Shown here one piece after another: positions 45,124 through 52,742 of a DNA stretch of 64,000 bases. The translations under genes and the position numbers were made by a program. The DNA is from Streptomyces sp. AC1-42W (lineage in GTDB: Bacteria > Actinomycetota > Actinomycetes > Streptomycetales > Streptomycetaceae): the NCBI RefSeq assembly GCF_003248355.1, contig NZ_QKWY01000001.1, forward strand, positions 3,616,001 to 3,680,000. The letters are read 5' to 3'. Numbering within the stretch: the stretch's first letter is position 1; each line of letters opens with the position of its first letter. The notes beneath the pieces were generated by a model, which saw only the letters and a list, made by a program, of their open reading frames with translations, made no database searches and was not told the DNA's origin.

Positions 45124-45899
45124 GCGGGGCGGCGGCCGGCGGGCTGCGGGCGGACCGGGTCGGCCGCGAGGCGGCGGGCCGGCTCCTGCTGGACGGCGTC
45201 ACCCTCGCCCCCGGACCCGGCACCACCGTGGGCCTGATCGGCCCCAACGGCTCCGGCAAGTCCACGCTGCTGCGCATCCTGGCCGGAGTCCTCGCCCCGC
45301 ACACGGGCGTCGTCACCCTGGACGGCGCCCCCCTGGCCGCGACCGGCCGGCGCGCCGTGGCCCGGCGGGTCGCCGTCGTCGACCAGCACGCCGTCACGCA
45401 GGAGGAGCTCAGCGTCCTGGACGTCGTACGCCTGGGCCGCATCCCGCACCGCCGCGCCTGGTCCGCCCCCACCGGCGAGGACGCGGCCGCGGTGGACGAG
45501 GCGCTGGAACGCACCGGCCTCACCGACCGGCGCGACCAGTCCTGGCACACCCTCTCCGGCGGGGAGCGCCAGCGCGTCCAGATCGCCCGCGCGCTGGCCC
45601 AGCGCCCCCGCGAACTCCTGCTGGACGAACCCACCAACCATCTGGACATCCAGCACCAGCTGGAACTGCTCTCGCTGGTCACCTCGCTGCCGCTGACCGC
45701 CGTCATCGCCCTGCACGACCTCAATCTGGCCGCCATGTTCTGCGACCGGATCGTGGTCCTGGACCGGGGACGCGCGGTCGCGGCGGGCAGCCCCGCGCAG
45801 GTGATCACCGAGGAGCTGATCCGGGACGTCTACCGGGTGCGGTCCGTGGTCACCCCGGACGGGCCGGGCGGCCGGCCCTCGGTGCGCTTCCTGCCCTGA
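45120..45899 (+). CDS. FepC/BtuD-type ABC transporter ATPase
   Basis: 259-residue ATP-binding subunit. Walker A is GPNGSGKST, the signature motif LSGGERQRVQIARAL, Walker B ELLLDEPTNHLD and the switch His is in VIALHDLNL. The start at ATG 45120 overlaps the permease stop. It powers import by the adjacent lipoprotein and permease. A perfect 13-bp hairpin follows 26 nt after the stop. Confidence 0.95.
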   Translation: MSGAAAGGLRADRVGREAAGRLLLDGVTLAPGPGTTVGLIGPNGSGKSTLLRILAGVLAPHTGVVTLDGAPLAATGRRAVARRVAVVDQHAVTQEELSVLDVVRLGRIPHRRAWSAPTGEDAAAVDEALERTGLTDRRDQSWHTLSGGERQRVQIARALAQRPRELLLDEPTNHLDIQHQLELLSLVTSLPLTAVIALHDLNLAAMFCDRIVVLDRGRAVAAGSPAQVITEELIRDVYRVRSVVTPDGPGGRPSVRFLP

Positions 45900-45925
45900 C
45901 CACCCGCACCGGCCCCGGCGCACGG

Positions 45926-45956
45926 GAGGGCGGACCCGTCCCGCGGGTCCGCCCTC
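45926..45956. terminator. Bidirectional hairpin terminator
   Basis: GAGGGCGGACCCG (45926-45938) and CGGGTCCGCCCTC (45944-45956) form a perfect 13-bp stem with a 5-nt loop. It lies between the convergent transporter operon and PRC-barrel gene. Confidence 0.85.
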
Positions 45957-45992
45957 GATCGTCGTGCGCCGCGTCGGCCGGGCCGGCGCCGG

Positions 45993-47027
45993 TCAGCGCC
46001 GGCGTCCACGGCCGAACTCGCCGCCCGTGTCCTTTCCGCCCATGTTCTTCCCACCCATGTCCGGGCCGCCCATGTCCTTGCCGCCCTTGGTGGTGCCGTC
46101 CGCGTAGTCGATCTGCTCCTTGCGCAGTTCGGCGGAGACCTCCTTCTGCTCCGTCACCTTCTGGGTTTCCATCCGCACGCGCTCGACCGGGACCGTCTCC
46201 TTGCGCATCGTGGCGCGCTCGGCGTGCAGGGTGACCTCCATGTCCTGCTCGGTGAGGTCCCCGCGCACGGCCGTCCGGTCGTCCGGCCGCACCGGTTCGC
46301 GGATCACGCGTACCTCCTCGTGCGAGACCGGCACGGTGCGCGTGACGTTCTCGGTGACGACGTACTTGTGGAGCCGGGCCCTGCCGCTCTCGTACTCCTC
46401 GGTGCCGATGTGCAGCTGCTCCTCGGAGCGGATCATCTCCTCCTTGCCGCCCGTTTCGGCGCCGGACCGCATGGCGCCCGCCCCGGCCCCGGCCAGCGGA
46501 CGGCCCGCGCCCGTGCCGGCGGTGTCGGTGTCGCGGTGCCTGCCGGTGCCGGCCGCACCCATGGCCCCGGCCCCGGCGCCCGCCCCGGCCCCGGCCCCGG
46601 CGCCCGCCCCGGCCCCGGCCCCGGTGCCCGCCGCGCCCATGGTGCCGGTGCCCGCGGTGGTCGGGGCGTTGGTCGCGGAGCCGTCGCCGAGATTGCCCCG
46701 GGTGTTCCGGGTCAGGCCGTAGTGCCGGTACAGCTCCTCCTCCTCGGACACGGACAGATGCGCGTCCGCGTCCACCCGGGGAGCTTCCTTGACCTGGTCC
46801 TTGCCGTGCGAGATGTGCAGGTCGGAGCCCACTCGACGGGCTCCGGCGAGAGGCACGAAACTCTCCTTCATGCCGAACAGGCCGGTCTTCACCGTGATCC
46901 AGTCCGGGCGGCCGGTGTTGTCGTCGACATACACCCGGCCCACGTTGCCGATCTTCTCGCCCTCGGTGTCGTACACCGTCAGGCCGTCGAGCTCTCCGGA
47001 ATCCGTGAAACCGTCAGCGGCTCCCAT
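45993..47027 (-). CDS. PRC-barrel and DUF2382 stress-type protein with Gly-Ala repeat
   Basis: 344-residue soluble protein. The N-terminal PRC-barrel (about 10-90) reads LTVYDTEGEKIGNVGRVYVD and TVKTGLFGMKESFVPL. The middle holds a (GA)n low-complexity linker flanked by two copies of MGAAGTG. The DUF2382 domain (about 200-310) has IRSEEQLHIGTEEYESGRAR and repeated E-V/R-V pairs. The tail carries MGGKD-like pentapeptide repeats. Such proteins are linked to general stress in related bacteria; the role here is unknown. The ATG at 47027 has GGAGGAA 6 nt upstream. Confidence 0.86.
   Translation of the reverse strand: MGAADGFTDSGELDGLTVYDTEGEKIGNVGRVYVDDNTGRPDWITVKTGLFGMKESFVPLAGARRVGSDLHISHGKDQVKEAPRVDADAHLSVSEEEELYRHYGLTRNTRGNLGDGSATNAPTTAGTGTMGAAGTGAGAGAGAGAGAGAGAGAGAMGAAGTGRHRDTDTAGTGAGRPLAGAGAGAMRSGAETGGKEEMIRSEEQLHIGTEEYESGRARLHKYVVTENVTRTVPVSHEEVRVIREPVRPDDRTAVRGDLTEQDMEVTLHAERATMRKETVPVERVRMETQKVTEQKEVSAELRKEQIDYADGTTKGGKDMGGPDMGGKNMGGKDTGGEFGRGRRR
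46561..46640. repeat. GC-rich Gly-Ala coding repeat inside the PRC gene
   Basis: Tandem ccccgg/gccccgg units encode alternating Gly and Ala on the minus strand, bounded by sequence for MGAAGTG on both sides. Short, slippage-prone repeat; its copy number may vary between strains. Confidence 0.7.
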
Positions 47028-47294
47028 GTCCGATTCCTCCTCGCCCGGGCGCGTCCTGTGGGTGGGTCCAGCAGAGAAGGCGCGTCCGGATTCCATCGCG
47101 CCTCACCCGGATGGACGCTGCAACCGCCCGGCCACCGGGGCCGGGGCGCGGTTTCCGCCCCACCCCCGCGCAGCCCCCGTGCCACGCGGGTCGCGAGCAC
47201 TTCCCCCGGTTACGCCAATCGGGTGAACGGGCCGGTTCGCGCGCACCGGGCGCGGGGCGCGGGGCGGCTCCCGTGCACCCCGGTCACGGCACAT

Positions 47295-48020
47295 ATGATC
47301 GGCGGGTCCGTGCCGACCGCCGTCCAGCCGCGCCACCGGGGGTACCCCATCCGTTCCGTACGCGTCCGCCTCCCCCAGCAGCGCGGCGAACTCCTCGCCC
47401 GCCGGGAGGACGGCCGGGAACTGCACCACCTGGTGTGGCGGCTCGGACCCGGCTGGCGGGTGTGCGGCAGCGCGGTGCTGGGCGGCGGCATCGGCCCGCG
47501 CGACTGGATTCTCAACGCGCAGGTCCCCGGCGGTTACCCCCGCATGGACCCGGACCGCCATCTCGCCGAGATCGCCGCCGCAGCCCGGCTCACCGGCCCC
47601 GGCGCAGGACTGATGACCGCCGCCGACGTCACCGCGTACACCGCCGCCGACGACGGCGGCGTCCACGCCACCGCCACCTGCGGTCTGGGCGTACGCGGCT
47701 GGGCCGCCGCCCCCGACGAGACCACCGGCGAACCGCCGCGCCCCGGCACCGTCAACATCGTGGTGACACTGCCCGTCGCCCTCACCGACGCCGCCCTGGT
47801 CAACGCCGTCGCCACCGCGACCGAGGCCAAGGTGCAGGCCCTCCTCGACGCCGGACTCGACTGCTCGGGCACCCCCACCGACGCCGTCTGCGTCGCCGCC
47901 CCCGCACCCGGACCGGACGGCGCCGCCGAACCCTTCGCCGGGCCGCGCTCCCGCTGGGGCGCGCGACTCGCCCGCGCCGTACACGCCGCCGTGCTGGAGG
48001 GCGCGCTGCGGCAACCCTGA
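47295..48020 (+). CDS. cbiZ: Adenosylcobinamide amidohydrolase (CbiZ-like)
   Basis: About 241 residues. It matches the CbiZ family: SAVLGGGIGPRDWILNAQVP, then a hydrolase core with TATCGLGVRGWA, PGTVNIVVTLPVALTDAALV, NAVATATEAKVQALLDAG and CSGTPTDAVCVAAP. CbiZ cleaves the amide linking the nucleotide loop side chain of (pseudo)cobalamins, letting the cell remodel imported corrinoids. The start is uncertain: ATG 47295 lacks a ribosome site and GTG 47310 has a weak GGCGGG before it. Located 1.4 kb past the riboswitch-controlled importer, which it complements functionally. A dehydrogenase gene follows 53 nt later. Confidence 0.83.
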   Translation: MIGGSVPTAVQPRHRGYPIRSVRVRLPQQRGELLARREDGRELHHLVWRLGPGWRVCGSAVLGGGIGPRDWILNAQVPGGYPRMDPDRHLAEIAAAARLTGPGAGLMTAADVTAYTAADDGGVHATATCGLGVRGWAAAPDETTGEPPRPGTVNIVVTLPVALTDAALVNAVATATEAKVQALLDAGLDCSGTPTDAVCVAAPAPGPDGAAEPFAGPRSRWGARLARAVHAAVLEGALRQP

Positions 48021-48073
48021 GAGCCGAAGCCGCCGCGCACCGGGCCCGGCGCGCGGCCGATGAAGGGAACCCC

Positions 48074-48979
48074 ATGACCTCAGCAGTCCCCGCATCCCCG
48101 CAGCGGCCCGTCGTCGCCGTACTCGGCGCCGGGATCATGGGCGCGGCCATGGCCCGCAGCCTGCTGCGCGCCGGTCTGGAGGTCCGGGCCTGGAACCGTA
48201 CGCGGGCCAAGGCCGCCCCCCTCGCCGAGGACGGCGCCACCGTCACCGGTACGGCGGCCGAGGCCGTGCGCGGCGCCCATGTCGTGCTCACGGCGCTCAC
48301 CGACGCGACCGCCGTGGCCGCGGCGCTCACCGCCGCCTCCGAGGGGCTGCACCGGGGCCAGGTGCTGCTGCAGACGTCCACGGTCGGCCCGGACGGGGCC
48401 GTCGAACTGGCCCGGCGCGCCGCCGACCTCGGGCTGGTCCACGTCGACGCCCCGGTCGTCGGCACCCGGCAGCCCGCCGAGGAGGGCACGCTCACCGTCC
48501 TCGTCTCCGGACCCGCCGCCGCCGTCGAGGCCGCCGGGCCCGTGCTGGACGCCATCGGGCGGCGCACGGTCCGGGCCGGCGAGGAGCCGGGGGACGCCTC
48601 CCGGCTGAAGCTCGTGATCAACGCCTGGGTGATCAACATGGTGGGCGGCGTCGCCGAGTGCCTGAACCTCGCCGAGGGGCTGGGCGTGGACCCCGGCGCC
48701 TTCCTGGACGTGCTGGCGGGCGGGCCGCTCGACACGGGCTATCTGCGGGCCAAGTCCGCCGCCGTCCTGGCCGGGGACCTCACCCCGAGCTTCGCCCTGT
48801 CCACGGCCCTCAAGGACACCCGGCTCATCCTGGACGCGGCCGCCGGCGCCGGTGTCCGGCTGGACCTGGCCGCCGCGTCGGCCGCCCGCTTCGAACGCGC
48901 GGAGGCGGACGGGCACGGCGAGGAGGACATGATCGCCACGTACTACGCGGGCCGGGCCCCCGGGCACGACGCCGGCTGA
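48074..48979 (+). CDS. NAD(P)-dependent beta-hydroxyacid dehydrogenase family protein
   Basis: 301-residue member of the 3-hydroxyisobutyrate/6-phosphogluconate dehydrogenase superfamily. The Rossmann motif is VLGAGIMGAAMARSLLRAG and the NADP-favouring WNRTRAKA follows. The substrate-binding region is HVDAPVVGTRQPAEEGTLTV (DAPVSG-like), and a conserved lysine lies in SRLKLVINAWVINMVGG. The C-terminal helical domain completes the family length. The ATG at 48074 follows GAAGGGAA. Substrate unknown. It could be cotranscribed with cbiZ, but no functional link is known. Confidence 0.87.
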   Translation: MTSAVPASPQRPVVAVLGAGIMGAAMARSLLRAGLEVRAWNRTRAKAAPLAEDGATVTGTAAEAVRGAHVVLTALTDATAVAAALTAASEGLHRGQVLLQTSTVGPDGAVELARRAADLGLVHVDAPVVGTRQPAEEGTLTVLVSGPAAAVEAAGPVLDAIGRRTVRAGEEPGDASRLKLVINAWVINMVGGVAECLNLAEGLGVDPGAFLDVLAGGPLDTGYLRAKSAAVLAGDLTPSFALSTALKDTRLILDAAAGAGVRLDLAAASAARFERAEADGHGEEDMIATYYAGRAPGHDAG

Positions 48980-49204
48980 CGGGCCCGCGTACGGCCGAAG
49001 ACCGCCCCACCGGTACGGGGGAGCCCGGTGGGACGGCCGCGACCAGCGTGCCACAGGACGGCGCACCGCAGGGGCGCCCGGCTCATATACGGCTGTAGTT
49101 GAGTCGAAATCGACGGTACGGGAATAGCCCCGCGCCCCCCGTCCTTGCCGCAGCAGTGGCGCCGGGCAGCCGGGCGCCCGGTACGGAACAGGGAGCAGGA
49201 GCAC

Positions 49205-49975
49205 ATGCCGAACGCGTACGTGATCACCCGCGACGGCGGGCCGGAGGAGGAGGGGGCCGCCCCTCCGGCCACCGCGGCCGGGGCCGCCGGCCATCCGCTG
49301 GACGATCCGGTGGGCACCGCGCTGCGCGGGCCGCACGCGCACTTCGCCGAGCGCCGGGGCCGCGTCCTGCGCTATCCGCCCGAGGTCACCCCCTGGGTCG
49401 CCATGCCCCAGGACCCGGGGCCGGCCGACTGGGCCGACGCGGCGGCGCTCGCCGGGCCCGGCGCGATGGTCTGCGTCACCGCGTTCCGGGAGCTCCCGCC
49501 GCCGGACTGGGAGATCGTCTTCCACGCCGAGGGCGTCCAGCTCGTGGACGAGGGCGTGGCCGCCGAGCCGTTCCCGGACGCCGTCCGGCTGGGCCCCGCC
49601 GATGTGCCCGAGATGCTCGACCTGGTCGCCCGCACCCGGCCGGGCCCCTTCGAGCCCCGGACCGTCGAACTCGGCACCTACCTCGGCGTCCGCCGGGACG
49701 GGGCGCTCGTCGCCATGGCCGGTGAGCGGATGCGCCCGCCGGGCTGGAGCGAGATCAGCGCCGTCTGCACCGACGAGTCGGTGCGCGGCCGGGGCATCGG
49801 CGGCGGGCTCGTGCGCGCCGTGGCCCACGAGGTCCGCCGGCGCGGAGACATCCCGTTCCTGCACGCGGCCGCCGACAACACCGGCGCCGTCCGGCTCTAC
49901 GAGTCGCTCGGGTTCGCGCTGCGCCGCCGCACCGCCTTCCTCGGCGCCCTGGTCCCCGGCGGGCCGGCCGTATGA
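49205..49975 (+). CDS. GNAT family N-acetyltransferase
   Basis: 256-residue acetyltransferase. The first ~110 residues are a family-specific N-terminal region (FAERRGRVLRYPPEVTPWVA). The C-terminal half is a GNAT domain with the acetyl-CoA loop VRGRGIGGGLVRAVA and the alpha4-beta strand NTGAVRLYESLGFALRR. The ATG at 49205 follows CAGGAG by a few bases. The 225 nt before it hold a GTCGAAATCGAC palindrome at 49103-49114 of unknown role. Substrate unknown. Confidence 0.86.
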   Translation: MPNAYVITRDGGPEEEGAAPPATAAGAAGHPLDDPVGTALRGPHAHFAERRGRVLRYPPEVTPWVAMPQDPGPADWADAAALAGPGAMVCVTAFRELPPPDWEIVFHAEGVQLVDEGVAAEPFPDAVRLGPADVPEMLDLVARTRPGPFEPRTVELGTYLGVRRDGALVAMAGERMRPPGWSEISAVCTDESVRGRGIGGGLVRAVAHEVRRRGDIPFLHAAADNTGAVRLYESLGFALRRRTAFLGALVPGGPAV

Positions 49976-50090
49976 CGGGACCTTCGGCGGGGCCCTCGGG
50001 GCCGTAGGACTCGTGTGCTCCGGGGCGCTTCCGGTTCGAATGAGAGGAGAGCGTCGGCATCCGGCCGGCAGATCCCGGAAGGAGAGGACC

Positions 50091-51308
50091 GTGACCTACG
50101 GACTCCTGAGCCGGCCGGCGCCCCGGACGGCGGCCACCGGCACCGAGACCGCGGAGGCCGCAGCGCGCGCCCCGCGGATCGGGAACAGGGCACTGTCCGG
50201 CGGGCTGGCCCTGCTCACCGCCGTGATCATCGGCCTCGACGTCCTGGCCGGCAACGACCTGCGCCTGGTGCCCCTGCTCGTCGTCGCGCCCGCCCTCGTC
50301 TCGGTCTTCGGGACGGTCGGCCAGACCGTGGCCGCCGGTGCCTGGGTCACCGGGGTGGCCCTCGTCAGCCGCGCGGTGACCGGCGGGACCACCTGGGACG
50401 TCGTCAGCAGTCTCGTCTTCACCGTGTTCGCCTGCCTCCTCAGCGTCGGCGCCTGCGCCCTGCGCATCCGGCACGCCACGGAGATCGCCCGGCTGCGGTC
50501 CGCCGCCGTCGCGCTCCAGCGCCAGATCCTGCGCCCGCTGCCCATCCCCACCGACCAGATCACCGCTCACGGCACCTACACGGCGATCGAGGAGGACCAC
50601 CTGGTCGGCGGGGACATCTACGAGGTCGTCCAGTCGCCCTACGGCACCCGCGTGATCATCGGTGACGTCCAGGGCAAGGGCCTGCCCGCGATCGGGGTGG
50701 GCTTCGCCGTCCTCGGGGCGTTCCGCGAGGCGGCCATCCGCGAACCGTCCCTCGCCGGCCTCGTGGACCGACTGGAGGACGCCGTCGCCCGGCAGAACGC
50801 CTTCGCCGCCGAGACCGGCGAGACGGAGCGCTTCGTCACCGCGCTGGTGCTCGGCTTCGACGGCGACGGCCGGGTGGAAGCGGTCAACTGCGGCCATCTG
50901 CCGCCCCGGCTGCTGCACGACGGGGTGGCCGTCCCGGTGCCGATCCGCCGGACCTCGGTACCGTTGGGTATGGCGGAACTCAGCAGCGAGGGCCGTACCG
51001 CGGAGCGGATCGACTTCCCGCCCGGTGCCACGCTCCTGATGTTCACCGACGGCGTCACCGAGGCCCGCGATCCGAACGGGAACTTCTACCCGCTGGACGC
51101 CCGGCTGAGCCGCTGGGCGCGCCGGGGCCCGCGCGAACTGCTCGACGCGCTCGACCGGGACCTGGAGAAGTTCTCCAGCGGGGTGCGGCGCGACGACGTC
51201 GCCGTACTGGCCCTGCGCCACACCTCCGCCCCCGCCGCCCCGCATGTGCCCGCCCCGTCCGGCGGACACGAGGCGATGCGCGCCGCCGAGGTGTTCAGCG
51301 CGCGGTAG
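50091..51308 (+). CDS. Membrane-anchored SpoIIE/PP2C-type protein phosphatase
   Basis: 405-residue protein with three to four N-terminal membrane helices (about 35-125, LSGGLALLTAVIIGLDVLAG onward) and a cytosolic PP2C domain (about 145-390). The metal-binding residues look complete: HLVGGDIYEVV, IIGDVQGKGLPA, LMFTDGVTEARD and GVRRDDVAVLALRH. It would dephosphorylate an anti-anti-sigma factor or a similar target at the membrane. The GTG at 50091 follows GGAAGGAGAGG. It is followed by a tetR gene with its own operator region. Confidence 0.9.
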   Translation: MTYGLLSRPAPRTAATGTETAEAAARAPRIGNRALSGGLALLTAVIIGLDVLAGNDLRLVPLLVVAPALVSVFGTVGQTVAAGAWVTGVALVSRAVTGGTTWDVVSSLVFTVFACLLSVGACALRIRHATEIARLRSAAVALQRQILRPLPIPTDQITAHGTYTAIEEDHLVGGDIYEVVQSPYGTRVIIGDVQGKGLPAIGVGFAVLGAFREAAIREPSLAGLVDRLEDAVARQNAFAAETGETERFVTALVLGFDGDGRVEAVNCGHLPPRLLHDGVAVPVPIRRTSVPLGMAELSSEGRTAERIDFPPGATLLMFTDGVTEARDPNGNFYPLDARLSRWARRGPRELLDALDRDLEKFSSGVRRDDVAVLALRHTSAPAAPHVPAPSGGHEAMRAAEVFSAR

Positions 51309-51332
51309 CGACGGACGGCGGGGGCGAACAGC

Positions 51333-51375
51333 GGACACTTCATGTCCCGGCGAGGCTTATGTCGCGTCGGGACAT
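51333..51375. promoter_or_regulatory. Clustered GGACA/TGTCC operator upstream of tetR
   Basis: Half-sites GGACA (51333-51337) and TGTCC (51343-51347) form a short palindrome. ATGTCCCG (51342-51349) with CGGGACAT (51368-51375) forms a wider perfect inverted repeat with an 18-nt spacer. They overlap the expected -35 region of the tetR promoter, which fits autorepression. Confidence 0.55.
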
Positions 51376-51384
51376 TTTCGGGTG

Positions 51385-51390
51385 TACGGT
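51385..51390 (+). promoter_or_regulatory. Leaderless-type -10 element of tetR
   Basis: TACGGT fits TANNNT and ends 7 nt before the ATG at 51398. No Shine-Dalgarno is present, so the mRNA probably starts at the ATG. Confidence 0.45.
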
Positions 51391-51397
51391 GACAGAC

Positions 51398-52075
51398 ATG
51401 CAAGCGGAACAGAAGCTTCCGGAGCGGCGGGGCCGCAAGGCCCGCCGGACCCGGGACGCGCTGGCCCGAGCCGCGTTCGAGCTCGTTCTCGACCGCGGAC
51501 TCCGGGAGGTCACGGTCGAGGAGATCGCCGAACGCGCCGACGTCGACCGCCGCACCTTCAGCCGGTACTTCGCGAACAAGGAGGCCGCCGTCCTGGACTC
51601 GGTCCGGGGCGACGGCGACCGGATCAACGCGGCGCTGCGCGCCCGCCCGGCCGGCGAGCCCCCGCTCACCGCGTACCGCCGGGCGGTCCTGGACTGGCTC
51701 GCCGACCCCGACGCCCCGGCCTGGCACCGGCGGCCGCGGATCTACGAACTGCTGGTCCTCGCCGAACGGGAGCCGACCCTGTACGCCGCGTTCCACCACA
51801 TCCGGGTGGACGCCCAGGCGGACTCGGTCGCCGTCGTCGCGGACCGGCTGGGCACCGACCCGCTCGTCGACCTGCGGCCCGCCGTCACGGTGGCCGCCGG
51901 AGCCGGCGCCCTGCTCGCCGCCCAGGCCGCCTGGGTCCGCGGCGACCGCCCCGACGAGCTGCCCCGGCTCGTCGAGCGCGCCTTCGACGCCCTGACCGGC
52001 GAGCTGGTCACCCGGCCCCCGGCCCCGGCGCCGCACAGCACCACCCGCACCACGGAAGGAAACGGCACCCCATGA
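51398..52075 (+). CDS. TetR family transcriptional regulator
   Basis: 225-residue repressor. The N-terminal TetR helix-turn-helix (about residues 12-60) reads RRTRDALARAAFELVLDRGL then TVEEIAERADVDRRTFSRYF and NKEAAVL. The C-terminal ligand domain is helical and of MftR/TetR_C type. The ATG at 51398 is preferred; an in-frame GTG at 51389 overlaps the -10 box. The stop overlaps the SDR start (ATGA), so regulator and SDR are coupled and the operator upstream probably controls both and perhaps the alcohol dehydrogenase beyond. Confidence 0.9.
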   Translation: MQAEQKLPERRGRKARRTRDALARAAFELVLDRGLREVTVEEIAERADVDRRTFSRYFANKEAAVLDSVRGDGDRINAALRARPAGEPPLTAYRRAVLDWLADPDAPAWHRRPRIYELLVLAEREPTLYAAFHHIRVDAQADSVAVVADRLGTDPLVDLRPAVTVAAGAGALLAAQAAWVRGDRPDELPRLVERAFDALTGELVTRPPAPAPHSTTRTTEGNGTP

Positions 52076-52626
52076 GCACCCCCACCCCCACCGACCAGGA
52101 GTTCGCCGGCCGCACCGCCCTCGTCACCGGAGGCGCCTCCGGCATCGGCCTGGCCGTCGCCCACCGGCTCGCCGGCGCGGGCGCCGCGGTCGTCGTCGCC
52201 GACTACGACGAGGCGAGCGCCCGCGAGGCCGCCGCCGTCGCCCTGGACGTCACCGACCCCGCCTCCGTCGAGGCGGGCGGCGGCGCGATCGTCAACATGT
52301 CCTCGATCCTGGGCACCAACGGCTTCGCCGGCTCGCCGGCCTACGTCGCCGCCAAGCACGGCGTCGTCGGCCTCACCAAGACCGCCGCCCTGGAGTACGC
52401 CGCCCACAACGTGCGGATCAACGCGGTGGGCCCCGGCTTCATCGACACCCCGCTGCTGCGCGACACGGACGCCCCGGCGCGCGAGCACCTGATCTCGCTG
52501 CACCCGGCGGGCCGCCTCGGCAGGGCGGAGGAGGTGGCGGAGCTGACCGCGTTCCTGCTCTCCGACCGCGCCTCGTTCATCCACGGCAGCTACCACCTGG
52601 TGGACGGCGGCTACTCCGCCTCCTGA
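52072..52626 (+). CDS. SDR family oxidoreductase with large internal deletion
   Basis: 184 residues in frame, whereas classical SDRs have about 245-255. The N-terminal cofactor motif TGGASGIGLAVAHRL and DYDEAS are present, as are the late elements VNMSSILGTNG (catalytic Ser), YVAAKHG (Tyr-Lys) and the C-terminal GSYHLVDGGYSAS. However, LDVTDPASVEA runs straight into GGGAIVNMSS. About 65 residues, including the NNAG motif and the catalytic Asn helix, are missing around base 52275. The frame is kept, so it is annotated as a CDS, but it is probably inactive. Coupled to tetR. Confidence 0.78.
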   Translation: MSTPTPTDQEFAGRTALVTGGASGIGLAVAHRLAGAGAAVVVADYDEASAREAAAVALDVTDPASVEAGGGAIVNMSSILGTNGFAGSPAYVAAKHGVVGLTKTAALEYAAHNVRINAVGPGFIDTPLLRDTDAPAREHLISLHPAGRLGRAEEVAELTAFLLSDRASFIHGSYHLVDGGYSAS

Positions 52627-52650
52627 CCGGGGCGGCCGGAAGCCGGAGGA

Positions 52651-52689
52651 ACCGGGGACACCGGGGGACACCGAGGGACACCGGGGGAG
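52651..52689. repeat. Short tandem repeat ACCGGGGGAC
   Basis: Four imperfect 9-10 nt units (ACCGGGGAC, ACCGGGGGAC, ACCGAGGGAC, ACCGGGGGAG) in the 116-nt gap between the SDR and alcohol dehydrogenase genes. Possibly a slippage-prone leader; no function seen. Confidence 0.55.
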
Positions 52690-52742
52690 GCACGGGGGAT
52701 TCGGGGGTCAGCGCAGAAGTCACCGAGGTCGAGGAGGACCCC

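Noticed and set aside
42995..45899. Naming the importer a siderophore or F420-0 transporter
   Set aside because: Family resemblance alone would allow it, but the cobalamin riboswitch and nearby CbiZ favour corrinoid import.
46561..46640. Possible CRISPR or regulatory repeat array
   Set aside because: The repeat is in frame inside the PRC gene, encodes Gly-Ala, and has no spacers.
47028..47294. Second cobalamin riboswitch before cbiZ
   Set aside because: I could not find the GGTG/CTG, GCCACTG and GACCTGC motifs in order in this gap.
52651..52689. Possible CRISPR-like direct repeats
   Set aside because: Units are 9-10 nt with no spacers; a simple tandem repeat.
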